This document shows, in pieces, positions 53,307 to 61,136 of a stretch of 64,000 nt of DNA; the stretch's first letter is position 1, and each line of letters begins with the position of its first letter. This DNA is from Amycolatopsis sulphurea (lineage in GTDB: Bacteria; Actinomycetota; Actinomycetes; Mycobacteriales; Pseudonocardiaceae). Both the position numbers and the translations under genes were made by a program. The stretch covers positions 434,001-498,000 of the forward strand of contig NZ_PDJK01000001.1 in assembly GCF_002564045.1 (NCBI RefSeq). The letters are read 5' to 3'. The notes beneath the pieces are model-generated. The model did no database searches. It was not told where the DNA came from and worked only from the letters and a program-made list of their open reading frames with translations.

Positions 53307-53544
53307 CGCAGACTGTGGAGGTCCGTGAAGGGGCCCTTCACGGAGTCTGAGTCTGTGAAGGGCCCCTTCACAGACCCGGGACAGGTCTGGCGCACAGCGC
53401 GAGGTGGTCGCGAGTCTCGAACGCCTCCGCATCGTCCGTTGCCGGGCGTAATCGATCGAGAGGGCAGGTGTCGTCGATGATGACGCGGCAGCCACGGCTC
53501 ACTCTGCTGATCACGGGTCCTCGGCCAACTTTGCCGCGACCCTG
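53307..53544 (-). mobile_element. MITE-like element, copy E (right end missing)
   Basis: Reverse-oriented copy: its left terminus (CAGGGTCGCGGCAAAGTTGG) ends at 53544, and interior plus full double palindrome are present, but homology stops at GTCTGCGC near 53307, so the last 27 bp with the right terminal repeat are gone. It lies exactly at the broken edge of an integrase gene. Confidence 0.8.
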
Positions 53545-53771
53545 TCTACGACCACGTGACGCCGGAGATGCGGCGACCGGTCATCCTGGGGTTGGAGGCT
53601 CGCTGGGCGGCGTCGCTGCCGACGTTGACGTCGGACGAGCGGGCGGTGATGGGGGAGTGGCTCCCGCGCCTGCGCCTGACCTATGTGCAGCGGCAGATCG
53701 AGCCCGCCCAGCCTGCCGTCTCCTTGTCGACAGTAAAGCCCTGCCCCTCCGAAGAGGAACAGGGCTTCTGA
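53545..53771 (+). pseudogene. int: Tyrosine recombinase (integrase) C-terminal fragment
   Basis: Starting at the element edge the frame reads VYDHVTPEMRRPVILGLEAR, the region around the catalytic Tyr of actinomycete integrases, then about 50 residues to the stop at 53771. The stop is 14 bp from a tRNA 3' end, the usual place of int beside attP. Everything before the Tyr box is replaced by MITE copy E. Non-functional. Confidence 0.65.
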
Positions 53772-53785
53772 CCTGCGATGTCATC

Positions 53786-53834
53786 TGGTGCGCGATACTG
53801 GGATTGAACCAGTGACCTCTTCCGTGTCAGGGAA
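53786..53834 (-). other. Attachment site: 3' half of tRNA-Val(GAC)
   Basis: On the minus strand TTCCCTGACACGGAA forms the anticodon stem-loop (anticodon GAC), then AGGTCACTGGTTCAATCCCA the variable and T arms, and TATCGCGCACCA the acceptor 3' strand with encoded CCA. The 5' half (D arm and acceptor 5' strand) is absent, so this is not a working tRNA but the direct-repeat copy left by integration into tRNA-Val. Confidence 0.85.
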
Positions 53835-53894
53835 CTACGCCGTACGTTCGTCCTGCCATCTTCCGGCTGGTGACCTGCATGTTCGTGTCTGACC

Positions 53895-53926
53895 GTCCAC
53901 CAGTGTCCACCAGTGTCCACGGTGGA
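53895..53926. repeat. Short direct repeats beside the att site
   Basis: GTCCACCAGT occurs twice in tandem, then GTCCACGGTGG. Possible arm-type binding sites for an integrase or excisionase, judged by position only. Confidence 0.4.
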
Positions 53927-54102
53927 TGTCACTCACTTAGTCAGACCTCGGCCCGAGCTGATGCCCTGTCTCGACCCTAGCCGCGAGAACCGCACAACCT
54001 ACCTCGGCGGCCCCCAGGACAACAGAGACCCCGACGACGCTAGAGGCAGCACCCCGTGCGCTCTTCCCATCGCGAGCAACAAGAGAGGTAGCGTGGAACA
54101 CC

Positions 54103-54651
54103 ATGTTCACCGTTGAAGATGCGGCCCGGGTTGCCGAGGAGCTCGTGGCCCCTCTTGGCCGGCGCTGGTCGCATGTCAAAGGCGTTGCGTCACGTGCCCG
54201 GACTCTCCTCCCGGCTGTTCCTGCAGGAGACGGTGACCTTCTGCTGTCCGCTGCGTGGCTTCACGACATCGGTTACGCCCCTGAGATTGGGCACACACGT
54301 TTCCATCCATTGGATGGTGCTCGATATTTGCACAAGCATGGCTGGCCTGCCGATGTCGTGAATCTTGTCGCACATCACTCCGGGGCGCGGTTTGAGGCAG
54401 CGGAACGCGGACTATCATCAGAACTGGCCTATTTTCCATTTAGCAATTCACCGGTTCTGGATGCCCTTGTTACGGCGGACCTCACCACTGGCCCGGCTGG
54501 TGAACCTCTAACCTACGATGAACGTATCGCGGAAATCCTTCATCGCTACCCCGCTGGCAGTCCAGTCCGCCGAACATGGATAAAGGCATCGCCAATTCTC
54601 AAAGAGTCAGTAGCTCGAACCAATTCCCGCCTGTCTGATCAGCCCAAATAG
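54103..54651 (+). CDS. HD-domain phosphohydrolase
   Basis: A 182-residue HD-superfamily protein. WSHVKGVASRA supplies the first His, AAWLHDIGYAPEIG the HD pair and VNLVAHHSGARFEA further His ligands. Members cleave phosphate esters such as nucleotides. ATG at 54103 follows GTAGCGTGGAA. It is the first gene inside the presumed integrated element; HD proteins are frequent cargo at this end. Converges on and overlaps the Nudix gene by 13 bp. Confidence 0.82.
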   Translation: MFTVEDAARVAEELVAPLGRRWSHVKGVASRARTLLPAVPAGDGDLLLSAAWLHDIGYAPEIGHTRFHPLDGARYLHKHGWPADVVNLVAHHSGARFEAAERGLSSELAYFPFSNSPVLDALVTADLTTGPAGEPLTYDERIAEILHRYPAGSPVRRTWIKASPILKESVARTNSRLSDQPK

Positions 54652-55115
54652 GGTCCGGTTCGAGTTTCGTCCAAGGCGTGATCGATCCTGAGTCGCATTG
54701 ATGGATGGATATTGAGAACGTCAAGTTCATCGGGAGAAACCCACCGTACAGCCTTAGTTTCAGTGCCATCCTCGCGCGGTTCCCCATAAACCCATCGGCC
54801 TTCGAAGCATAGGGAAAATTGCTGGCGCACCTCTCCGTCGTCGTACGCCATAACGTGCCGAGGATCCGTGTAAGTGCCGACTAGGCGGACAACTTCGACA
54901 TTCAGCCCAGTTTCCTCGCGAACCTCGCGGACAACAGTGTCCGTGATCCGCTCGCCGACGTCGTGGCCGCCACCAGGAAGAGCCCACAGATCGTTATCGA
55001 TCTTATGAATAAGTAGAACTCGCCCCTTGTCGTCGCGGACAACTGCCGTCACGGAAGGCACAACGCTATTGGCCGCTGGGGCTTCCGGGTCATCAAAATA
55101 GTCAATGCGTGCCAT
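54639..55115 (-). CDS. Nudix hydrolase, Pif-like
   Basis: A 158-residue Nudix protein. The box GGGHDVGERITDTVVREVRE, ETGL fits G-x5-E-x7-REUxEExGU with all catalytic acids. In pSAM2 the Nudix protein Pif blocks redundant transfer between cells that already carry the element, and it is encoded near the KorSA-type repressor; the same neighbourhood here suggests the same job, by inference. ATG at 55115 follows AAAGGAGTGA. Six bases separate it from the XRE gene upstream. Confidence 0.85.
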   Translation of the reverse strand: MARIDYFDDPEAPAANSVVPSVTAVVRDDKGRVLLIHKIDNDLWALPGGGHDVGERITDTVVREVREETGLNVEVVRLVGTYTDPRHVMAYDDGEVRQQFSLCFEGRWVYGEPREDGTETKAVRWVSPDELDVLNIHPSMRLRIDHALDETRTGPYLG

Positions 55116-55120
55116 GATTA

Positions 55121-55858
55121 TCACTCCTTTTCGGGAATTCCTAGATTCCAGGTTCGGTCGAACGATCGCATAAAATGCTTCCACATCGGACCATTCGGTT
55201 GCCTCTTTAGATGCATGACCGGACTCTGCCCGGCTAAAGCGCCGAAGGCGTGTCCGTTAACAAGTAGGTCGTCATCGAATCTATATAGCGAGTTATAGAG
55301 AATCTCGCCGTGGGTACGAATCTCGACGCCATTCATGTCTGCTACATCCGACAGATAGCGTCGCATCAACTGAATGCGGCCCTCAAGTCCGCCGGGCGTG
55401 CCCTCCTCCACTGCTCTCTGTGCAACCGCAGGCGACGATTCGTCGCCGACCAGAAGTCGAAACTTTACACCGGCCTCGGCCTTTATTCGGATAAATGGAA
55501 CAAAGTTGTACTGCTCGACCAGGAATGCGCCCGAAAACACCAGCATGTCCATGCTGTCCTCGACCCTGTTTAGGAGCGCCTCCCAGCCTGCCCGAGTGAT
55601 TGCAGAACGCGACTCGTACAGGTGTACAAGTTCTGATTCTGTCGGCGCGGCACGGAGGTCTGCCGTCAAGGTTGGCCAAAGGTCTTCCTCTCGGCCGCCA
55701 AGCACCTCAAGGATCTTGTGTCGAGTCCTACGGTGCGGCACACGCTCTTTGCTGATCCAGCGGTCCGCGGTCTTCGGATCGACCCCCACCGCTGCGGCGA
55801 GACGGTCAACGTCCAGGTTGGCCGCAAGGATTGCCGTGCGCAGCCGGTCATTCGCCAT
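55121..55858 (-). CDS. XRE-family regulator with C-terminal DUF5919-like domain
   Basis: 245 residues. The N-terminal 60 hold a helix-turn-helix (RLAAAVGVDPKTADRWIS, RVPHRRTRHKILEVLG). The rest (DSMDMLVFSGAFLVEQYNF, SLYRFDDDLLVNGHAFGAL) resembles the phospholipase-D-like/DUF5919 domain seen in AICE-borne regulators. ATG at 55858 follows GGGGGTG. Operon with the Nudix gene. Three CGGGACG repeats lie 20 bp upstream and may be its own operator. Confidence 0.8.
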   Translation of the reverse strand: MANDRLRTAILAANLDVDRLAAAVGVDPKTADRWISKERVPHRRTRHKILEVLGGREEDLWPTLTADLRAAPTESELVHLYESRSAITRAGWEALLNRVEDSMDMLVFSGAFLVEQYNFVPFIRIKAEAGVKFRLLVGDESSPAVAQRAVEEGTPGGLEGRIQLMRRYLSDVADMNGVEIRTHGEILYNSLYRFDDDLLVNGHAFGALAGQSPVMHLKRQPNGPMWKHFMRSFDRTWNLGIPEKE

Positions 55859-55878
55859 GGTCACACCCCCATACAAGC

Positions 55879-55907
55879 CGGGACGTTCGGGACGTTTCTT
55901 CGGGACG
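55879..55907. promoter_or_regulatory. Triple CGGGACG repeat, putative operator
   Basis: CGGGACGTT, CGGGACGTT and CGGGACG in direct array (9 and 13-bp spacing) between the XRE gene and the divergent small membrane protein gene. Confidence 0.5.
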
Positions 55908-56016
55908 CCCTACCCCTGTAGGACGTCTTGAAGGATCTTCGGAGGTGTGGTGCCCACGTCCCGTGATCTGCGTTTCTCTAGAGCCACGCCAGCGACAACG
56001 GCTCACGGAGGTAGCA

Positions 56017-56217
56017 ATGGCGAAGCAGCAGTTCCCTGGATTGAAGGTCGGCAGTGGGCGTCTCTCGAAGCTCATCCTCGGCGCGGTAGTGCTCGCACTG
56101 CTGGTCCTGGTGGTGAAGTACCCCGGGGATGCAGCCTCGTGGGCAAAGGGTGTCGGCAGCACCGTGGCCGATGGGATCGACGGCATCGTGACGTTCTTCC
56201 GCAGCATTGGAGACTAG
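56017..56217 (+). CDS. Small single-pass membrane protein
   Basis: A 66-residue protein with one transmembrane helix (LSKLILGAVVLALLVLVVKY) and a soluble tail. ATG at 56017 follows CGGAGGTAGC. Its stop overlaps by four bases the stop of the convergent GntR gene. Likely a Spd-like transfer accessory; not proven. Confidence 0.7.
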   Translation: MAKQQFPGLKVGSGRLSKLILGAVVLALLVLVVKYPGDAASWAKGVGSTVADGIDGIVTFFRSIGD

Positions 56218-56561
56218 CCGTGAGTTCGCAACTCACGCTCGATGCCGTCGAGTACGCGACGAACACCGGCAATCTGATCGTAGATGCGAGCCAGGTCCGG
56301 CGCAGGATCCCCGGCTGGCTGTTCGGGAAGCGGCGTAACGACATACGCGCCCTGCCCTTGCCTGGTGACAATGAGTCCGTCGTCCTGTAGCTGGGCATAT
56401 GCCCTCTTCACGGTTCCGACGGAAACGCTAAATCGTTCGGCGACTTCCTGATGTGTCGGCAGCTTTTGCCCCTCATGGCTGCCCTCGCGGACCTCGCCGG
56501 CCAGCACTTCAGCGATCTGCGCGTAATGCGGCCTCGGATCGTTCGGATTGAGCTTGTCCAT
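56214..56561 (-). CDS. Short GntR regulator, KorSA-like
   Basis: A 115-residue GntR winged-helix protein (HYAQIAEVLAGEVREGSHEG, ERFSVSVGTVKRAYAQLQDD, VTRQGQGAYV) with only a 35-residue tail. Short GntR proteins of the KorSA type repress transfer and replication genes in AICEs such as pSAM2. ATG at 56561. Two direct repeats CCTAYGCGACCTAG upstream (56571 and 56607) are candidate binding sites that would control it and the rightward genes. Confidence 0.8.
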   Translation of the reverse strand: MDKLNPNDPRPHYAQIAEVLAGEVREGSHEGQKLPTHQEVAERFSVSVGTVKRAYAQLQDDGLIVTRQGQGAYVVTPLPEQPAGDPAPDLARIYDQIAGVRRVLDGIERELRTHG

Positions 56562-56570
56562 GTCGGACAG

Positions 56571-56620
56571 CCTACGCGACCTAGTCAACTGCTCTGTTCG
56601 AGTGAACCTATGCGACCTAG
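56571..56620. promoter_or_regulatory. Paired GntR operator candidates
   Basis: CCTACGCGACCTAG (56571-56584) and CCTATGCGACCTAG (56607-56620), 13 of 14 identical, 36 bp apart, in the space between the GntR gene and the rightward set. Confidence 0.6.
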
Positions 56621-56730
56621 GTTGCTTAGACTATCGAAGGTGCCTAACGTTTCTGGTGTCGCACAGAGCGCAAAGAACGCAAGCGGTTGCGGCGCGCAAG
56701 CGCCGACCACAAAGAACGGAGAACTTCCCG

Positions 56731-57054
56731 ATGAGGTCCGCACATATCACCCGCCGCTCCGCTGAGGCGCTGTTGGGTGGCACTGATTTTGATGATGTTT
56801 CTGTTGTTCACGAGGTTGCTTCGACTGCTGCGGAGCGGTGGGAGCTGTTGTGGGATGAGGTGCTGGTCAATGCGTCGGGGGACGTGGAGCTGGCGCTGAC
56901 GCCGGAGGAGCTGGCGGAGGCGGAGGCGTTTCTGGCGAGTGAGCCGGAGCAGGAGCAGGTCGTGCCGTGTCCGGTGGTGGTGCTGGGGGCTCGGCAGGCC
57001 GCAGCCGCGCCGGCGCGACTGGGGTCGGTCCCGGCCGAAGGGAAGGCTGCGTGA
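56731..57054 (+). CDS. AICE small acidic protein
   Basis: A 107-residue acidic protein (LTPEELAEAEAFLASEPEQE). Not recognised. ATG at 56731 follows ACGGAGAA. First gene of the rightward series governed by the GntR operators. Codon use is highly GC-biased like its neighbours. Confidence 0.65.
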   Translation: MRSAHITRRSAEALLGGTDFDDVSVVHEVASTAAERWELLWDEVLVNASGDVELALTPEELAEAEAFLASEPEQEQVVPCPVVVLGARQAAAAPARLGSVPAEGKAA

Positions 57055-57146
57055 TGTCGGCGGCGCTGGTCCGGTTCGTCCTTGCCCGTCTCTAACCCCC
57101 CTTCCTTCCCCCCGCTTCTGTGGTTGATCAGTGAAAGGACTGTCCG

Positions 57147-57842
57147 ATGACCCGCATCTCGACTGATCTGCTGCTGGTGGACCGTCTGCATGATCTGGCG
57201 GATCTGCTGGTCGGTAACGCGAACAGGTTGGCCGCGAACCCTGTGGTGCCGGATGTGGTGAAGCATCCGCGGGTTGAGGTGTATGCGGATGTGGCGACCC
57301 AGGTGCGGGTGCTGGCGGATGCGGAGCTGGCGCGGGTGGAGGGGATCGCGCTGGTGGTGCCGGTGACCGGGGCCGAGGCGGGGCGGCGGGTGGCGGGCCG
57401 GTTCGAGGCGCTGGCCGCGGTCTTGCGGGCTAATTCCCGGACGCTGGCCGGGTTCACCGCGGACCCGGTGATGGCGGGGCGTGCGCGGGTGTATCGGGAG
57501 GTGGCGACCCAGTTGCGGCTGCTGGCCGAGGACGAGCGGCTGCAGCATGATCGCCCGACTCCGCCGGTGTCTGCGGTGCGGGTTCCGGTGCCGGAGCCGA
57601 GCCGGGTGGCGCTGGCAGTGGCGGCGCGGGTGCCGTCGGTCCGGCCGGTGTTCACGGAGCCGCTGGTGGCGGCGGTCACGGCGCGGCGGCGGCGGGGCTG
57701 GTCGGTCGCCCGGTTGGCCTTGTGGCTGCGCACGGTGTTGCGGGATCCGCAGATGCCGGGGTTGCACCCGTGCGCGGACCGTTCGTTTGTCTCTTTCCTC
57801 GTGCGTCTGCTGCCGGGTTCTCCGGTGGCCGCGGCGGCCTGA
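57147..57842 (+). CDS. AICE hypothetical protein with internal duplication
   Basis: A 231-residue helical protein. Two segments of about 45 residues are alike: HPRVEVYADVATQVRVLADA (about 40-60) and RARVYREVATQLRLLAEDER (about 110-130), each preceded by a RLA-rich helix. So it arose by internal duplication. ATG at 57147 follows GAAAGGACTG. Function unknown. Confidence 0.65.
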   Translation: MTRISTDLLLVDRLHDLADLLVGNANRLAANPVVPDVVKHPRVEVYADVATQVRVLADAELARVEGIALVVPVTGAEAGRRVAGRFEALAAVLRANSRTLAGFTADPVMAGRARVYREVATQLRLLAEDERLQHDRPTPPVSAVRVPVPEPSRVALAVAARVPSVRPVFTEPLVAAVTARRRRGWSVARLALWLRTVLRDPQMPGLHPCADRSFVSFLVRLLPGSPVAAAA

Positions 57843-57952
57843 GCCTGGCCGCGGGGGCCGTGCCGGGTGGTGTGGTCCGCGGCGAAGTGTTTTTGCCGGG
57901 GCGGGGAAATCGCCCTGGTTCCGATTTTCGGTAAACGACGAGCAGGAGAGCT

Positions 57953-58108
57953 ATGTCCAAAAAGGACCACAAGGTTGAGATCTGGACCACTGACGGCGCG
58001 AAGACGGAGTTGCACACCACGGCGGAGAAGGCGCGCCGGTGTGAGGACCTGCCATTCATCGATCCGCAGGTCACCCAGGTCACGGTCACGCCGCCGAAAC
58101 AGCGGTGA
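57953..58108 (+). CDS. 51-residue AICE protein
   Basis: ATG at 57953 with AGGAGAG upstream; MSKKDHKVEIWTTDGAKTEL and ending TPPKQR. A small basic protein of unknown function. The same ATG-spacing pattern recurs in following genes. Confidence 0.7.
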   Translation: MSKKDHKVEIWTTDGAKTELHTTAEKARRCEDLPFIDPQVTQVTVTPPKQR

Positions 58109-58202
58109 CCGGCCCGGCGGGGGACCAGTCCCGCCAAGAACGCCCCTGCCGGGCCGGGCGACAACCCCTGTCACGACGAGAACACTGAACAGGAGAACCC
58201 TC

Positions 58203-58415
58203 ATGGTAGGCACGTTGATCGAGTTGCAGCGGTTGCAGTTGTCGCGTCCGGTGGGTGTGAAGCCGGCAGATGCGGTGGTGGCGGTGTGGCAGGCCCGGCA
58301 TGCGGTGGTGCTGGATCACTTGGCCGAGGAGGGCAGCGGCCTGGCCGCGGCCTCGGCGGTGGTGGTGCACCGGCGCGAGATGGAGTTGGCGGCGCCGGGG
58401 CGGGGGGTGGCGTGA
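58203..58415 (+). CDS. 70-residue AICE protein
   Basis: MVGTLIELQRLQLSRPVGVK, then an Ala-rich helix; not recognised. ATG at 58203 follows ACAGGAGAA. Its TGA overlaps the ATG of the SsgA-like gene (TGATG), indicating coupled synthesis. Confidence 0.65.
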   Translation: MVGTLIELQRLQLSRPVGVKPADAVVAVWQARHAVVLDHLAEEGSGLAAASAVVVHRREMELAAPGRGVA

Positions 58416-58828
58416 TGGTGACGCGGATGATGACTGCTCAACTCCGGTCCGGTGCGTGGGATCGGGAGTCGGGGTCGGTGGCTGCGGCGGTGCCGGTGCG
58501 GTTGCGGTACCGGGCGGCTGATCCCTGGGCGGTGGCGCTGGATTTCCGGGGTGGCGCGGTGTGGGTGTCGTGGCTGCTGGCGCGGGATCTGCTGGTGGAG
58601 GCGCTGACGCTGGGTGCGGCGGGGGAGGGTGACGTCCGGATTGTCGCCGAGGGCGACACGGTGGAACTCAGCCTGTGCTCCCCGGACGGGTCGGCGGTGC
58701 TGGTTTTCGGCCGCGGCGATCTGGAGCACGCGGTGGATGACACCGAGGCGGTGGTCCCGGCCGGGACCGAGGGGTCCCACTTCGATTGGGACCGCGAGGT
58801 GCGGTACCTCGGCCGCGACGCGGCCTGA
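58415..58828 (+). CDS. SsgA-family (SALP) cell-division regulator homologue
   Basis: A 137-residue protein that follows SsgA/SsgB along its length: PVRLRYRAADPWAVALDFRG, VSWLLARDLLVEAL, AAGEGDVRIV, LSLCSPDGSAVL and VVPAGTEGSHFDWDREVRYL (SsgB: AAVPPGTEHRHFDLD). SsgA-like proteins steer septation and sporulation of streptomycete-type hyphae and are not known as normal cargo of mobile elements. On an AICE it might alter septation around transfer (pocks) or counter host control. TGATG overlap with the gene before. Best-founded surprise of the element. Confidence 0.87.
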   Translation: MVTRMMTAQLRSGAWDRESGSVAAAVPVRLRYRAADPWAVALDFRGGAVWVSWLLARDLLVEALTLGAAGEGDVRIVAEGDTVELSLCSPDGSAVLVFGRGDLEHAVDDTEAVVPAGTEGSHFDWDREVRYLGRDAA

Positions 58829-58901
58829 CCCCAGTGGGGTGTCGGTCCTTGGTTTCGCTCGTCACGAAAGTCCGCGCTATCACTGGGAAAGAGGGTGCCT
58901 G

Positions 58902-59180
58902 ATGAGCCTGTTTGGCCCGAGTCGTCGAGAGCGCGCCGCCGAGGATGCCGCATGCGCGGCCCGGTTGACCAGGTTTGCTGACGAGGAGTCGGCGGAGGCG
59001 GAGAAGTACAGCAAGGAGATCAAGAGCCTCCGGAAGAGGGAGCGGGTAGGGCTCTACAAGGACCCTGAGGCCACCCGCCAGCTCGTTCGGAGGGCCGAGG
59101 ATGACCGGCTCGCGTGTAGGAAAAACGCCCGGGAAGCCCGGAAAAACGCTGCCCGTCTGACCACGCGCCGCTGGTTCTGA
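58902..59180 (+). CDS. AICE charged helical protein
   Basis: A 92-residue protein, mostly Arg/Lys/Glu/Ala, predicted coiled coil (EESAEAEKYSKEIKSLRKRE). ATG at 58902 follows AAAGAGGG. Function unknown. A 250-bp gap without a gene follows. Confidence 0.6.
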   Translation: MSLFGPSRRERAAEDAACAARLTRFADEESAEAEKYSKEIKSLRKRERVGLYKDPEATRQLVRRAEDDRLACRKNAREARKNAARLTTRRWF

Positions 59181-59429
59181 CCCCGGTGCTGCCGCGGGCC
59201 GCGCAGGCCGGCGCTGGCGGCCGCGGGGTGAGGCGCGGCGGTTCGCGCAGTACGTCAAGAACGCCCGCTGAGGGCCTTTGTCTGCCGGGGCGCCGGTGCC
59301 GGTCGTCCGGTGCCGGTGTCCTGGTGCACCACCGCGGCGGGTCCTGCAGTCGTGCTGAGCACGGGGCGCGGGCCTGTCCGAGTGCGTGGAGATTCCTGTA
59401 CAGCACAACCGATCGAGAGGAACACAGGT

Positions 59430-59669
59430 ATGAGTATTTACCGGCTTATTGATCAGCAGGACCGTCTTCTGCGGGGTGCGGTCAAGCGTGCGGAGAAGCT
59501 CGACCTCCGTTACGAGCAGGATTTTCGCGATGCATGGGACCGGGCGGAATACAAACTCCTCGAGGCTCGCAGGGCGGGCGAGGCCGCGTGCATGCCCGAT
59601 GTGGAGGACAGGGTCCGGACGGTGCTGAAGATGGTGAAGGCCGCGGAGAAGGGCAAGCCCGGACGCTGA
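59430..59669 (+). CDS. 79-residue AICE protein
   Basis: Helical, charged protein (MSIYRLIDQQDRLLRGAVKR). ATG at 59430 follows GAGAGGAAC. Not recognised. Confidence 0.65.
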   Translation: MSIYRLIDQQDRLLRGAVKRAEKLDLRYEQDFRDAWDRAEYKLLEARRAGEAACMPDVEDRVRTVLKMVKAAEKGKPGR

Positions 59670-59727
59670 CCTGAGCGAGAGGGCGGTCCTGCGATACCGG
59701 GGGAAACCGAGTGAAGGAGTTGTGCTG

Positions 59728-59982
59728 GTGGATGTTGTGCGCAGTGCCGTGATGTATTGGCGTAAGGCGGTGGCGAAGTCCGATCGGGAAGCCGAGCGGC
59801 ACTTGAGCCGGGCGGAGCGGGCGCGTCTGGTGTCGCTGCGGGAGCACGCTGTGGCCGTGCTTGATGCGGCGGAGTCCTTGCGGGACAAGCACGGTGCCCG
59901 CCGGGCCGCGGATCTGATCAGCGCGGCGGCTTTCGACTACGGCACCGCCGTCGTCCACGCCCTGAGGCGTTCCGGCCGGTAA
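59728..59982 (+). CDS. 84-residue AICE protein
   Basis: Helical protein (MYWRKAVAKSDREAERHLSR). I start at GTG 59728, eight bases after AAGGAG; GTG 59722 lies too near the ribosome-binding site. Not recognised. Confidence 0.6.
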   Translation: MDVVRSAVMYWRKAVAKSDREAERHLSRAERARLVSLREHAVAVLDAAESLRDKHGARRAADLISAAAFDYGTAVVHALRRSGR

Positions 59983-60087
59983 CCCCCTTTTCACCTGCGC
60001 CGGGGCACCGGGCGGGCCGGTGACACGGCCTGCCCGGTGCCCCGGTGTTTCTGCGCGATGTGGTGCCCATCAAGGAAAGGACTGTTG

Positions 60088-60276
60088 ATGTTCGGTTCGG
60101 AGAAGCGGCGTGACGCGCGGCGTGAAGACACGAAGAGGAAGTACAAGATGCTCGATCCCGAGCTGGATACGTGGGACAAGACGTTCCGGTGCTTGGGGTG
60201 CCGGAAGAAGACCCGGGGCGCGAACCTCTGCGGTAAACCGGCTTGCTCCCGCGCGGTTGCGGCGGCGATGGAATGA
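60088..60276 (+). CDS. 62-residue zinc-ribbon protein
   Basis: Basic N-terminus then CLGCRKKTRGANLCGKPAC, a C-x2-C...C-x4-C zinc-ribbon pattern. ATG at 60088 follows AAGGAAAGG. Its stop overlaps the start of the next small gene (ATGA). Confidence 0.68.
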   Translation: MFGSEKRRDARREDTKRKYKMLDPELDTWDKTFRCLGCRKKTRGANLCGKPACSRAVAAAME

Positions 60277-60413
60277 CCGCGCCGGTGACGCCGCGGACCT
60301 GCTGTCGTGGCCTGGTTCTGACGCGGATGCGGCGGGGCCGGTTGGACAAGACGTGCCGTGACTGCGGCCGGAGCTGGTCGGAGCCGATGCCGCGGACCGC
60401 GGCGAGCAAATAG
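60273..60413 (+). CDS. 46-residue cysteine protein
   Basis: ATG at 60273 in ATGA overlap; MTAPVTPRTCCRGLVLTRMR with CC and a later CRDCG pair gives a second zinc-ribbon-like peptide. Ends at TAG 60413. Small but the coupling and Cys pairs support it. Confidence 0.5.
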   Translation: MTAPVTPRTCCRGLVLTRMRRGRLDKTCRDCGRSWSEPMPRTAASK

Positions 60414-60511
60414 CGACCCGGCCCGGCAGCCCTTGCCGTGGAAAGCCCGCGCTGCCGGGCCGGGTCTGACCCCGCACCACCCGAGAACACCCGAGCGATA
60501 AGGGAACCATC

Positions 60512-60718
60512 ATGGTAGCGCCCGCGCTTCCACACCCCGGCCCGGACCGGCCGCACACCGGCCGGCCGAGTGACCCGGCGGACGATTCGCCGTTGGCGTT
60601 CCACCTGGCCGCCTCCTCTCCGCCGCCGCGGCCGGGGGACTGCCGCTGCACCAGCGCCTGTGTGGCCCCGGCGCGGCGGGGTTGCCGCCTGCGGAACGGG
60701 GCGGGCACGTGGCAGTGA
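60512..60718 (+). CDS. 68-residue Pro-rich, Cys-containing protein
   Basis: Pro/His-rich start, then CRCTSACVAPARRGC. ATG at 60512 follows AAGGGAA. Overlaps the next gene by 10 bases. Unknown. Confidence 0.5.
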   Translation: MVAPALPHPGPDRPHTGRPSDPADDSPLAFHLAASSPPPRPGDCRCTSACVAPARRGCRLRNGAGTWQ

Positions 60719-61134
60719 ACGACAAGGGCAGCGGGGACCATCCCCGCCCGGTGGGGTCGTTGTTCGGCCCGGTCAGCGACACCGACCGGCGGCGGTGGCA
60801 GATCCAGGCCCACGCCGCGCTGGCGTCGGTGTTGTTCCGGGCGCACGAGGCCGGTCTGCCGCCGGTGACCTGGACGGTGACCGACCGCGGTGCCCTGTCC
60901 GCGCGGATCGGCTCGTCCGGCACGCCGGGCGAGGTCCGCGCCCTGTTCACCGCGTGGGTGTCCTTTTTGGACTTGCATGTGGTGGCCCCGCACAGCGGGG
61001 GCGGGTGGCAGACCTGTGCCGCCTACGGCGAGCTGGCCGGCCGCGGCGGGTCCCGTGGCCGCCCGGTCGGGCTGCGCGCCGACATCCCCACCCCCGACCC
61101 CACCCCGATCGACCCGACCACGAAGGAGTGCTGA
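60709..61134 (+). CDS. AICE hypothetical protein
   Basis: A 141-residue protein (DRRRWQIQAHAALASVLFRA, then PPVTWTVTDRGALSARIGS). The layout, with a helix and a WTV-x-D-RGA strand, is common to actinobacterial element proteins that deal with DNA transfer but no function is established. GTG at 60709; GTG 60715 possible. Confidence 0.65.
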   Translation: MAVNDKGSGDHPRPVGSLFGPVSDTDRRRWQIQAHAALASVLFRAHEAGLPPVTWTVTDRGALSARIGSSGTPGEVRALFTAWVSFLDLHVVAPHSGGGWQTCAAYGELAGRGGSRGRPVGLRADIPTPDPTPIDPTTKEC

Positions 61135-61136
61135 GC

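Noticed and set aside
53786..53870. A complete tRNA-Val gene
   Set aside because: The D arm and the 5' acceptor strand are absent; upstream bases do not pair with TATCGCGC.
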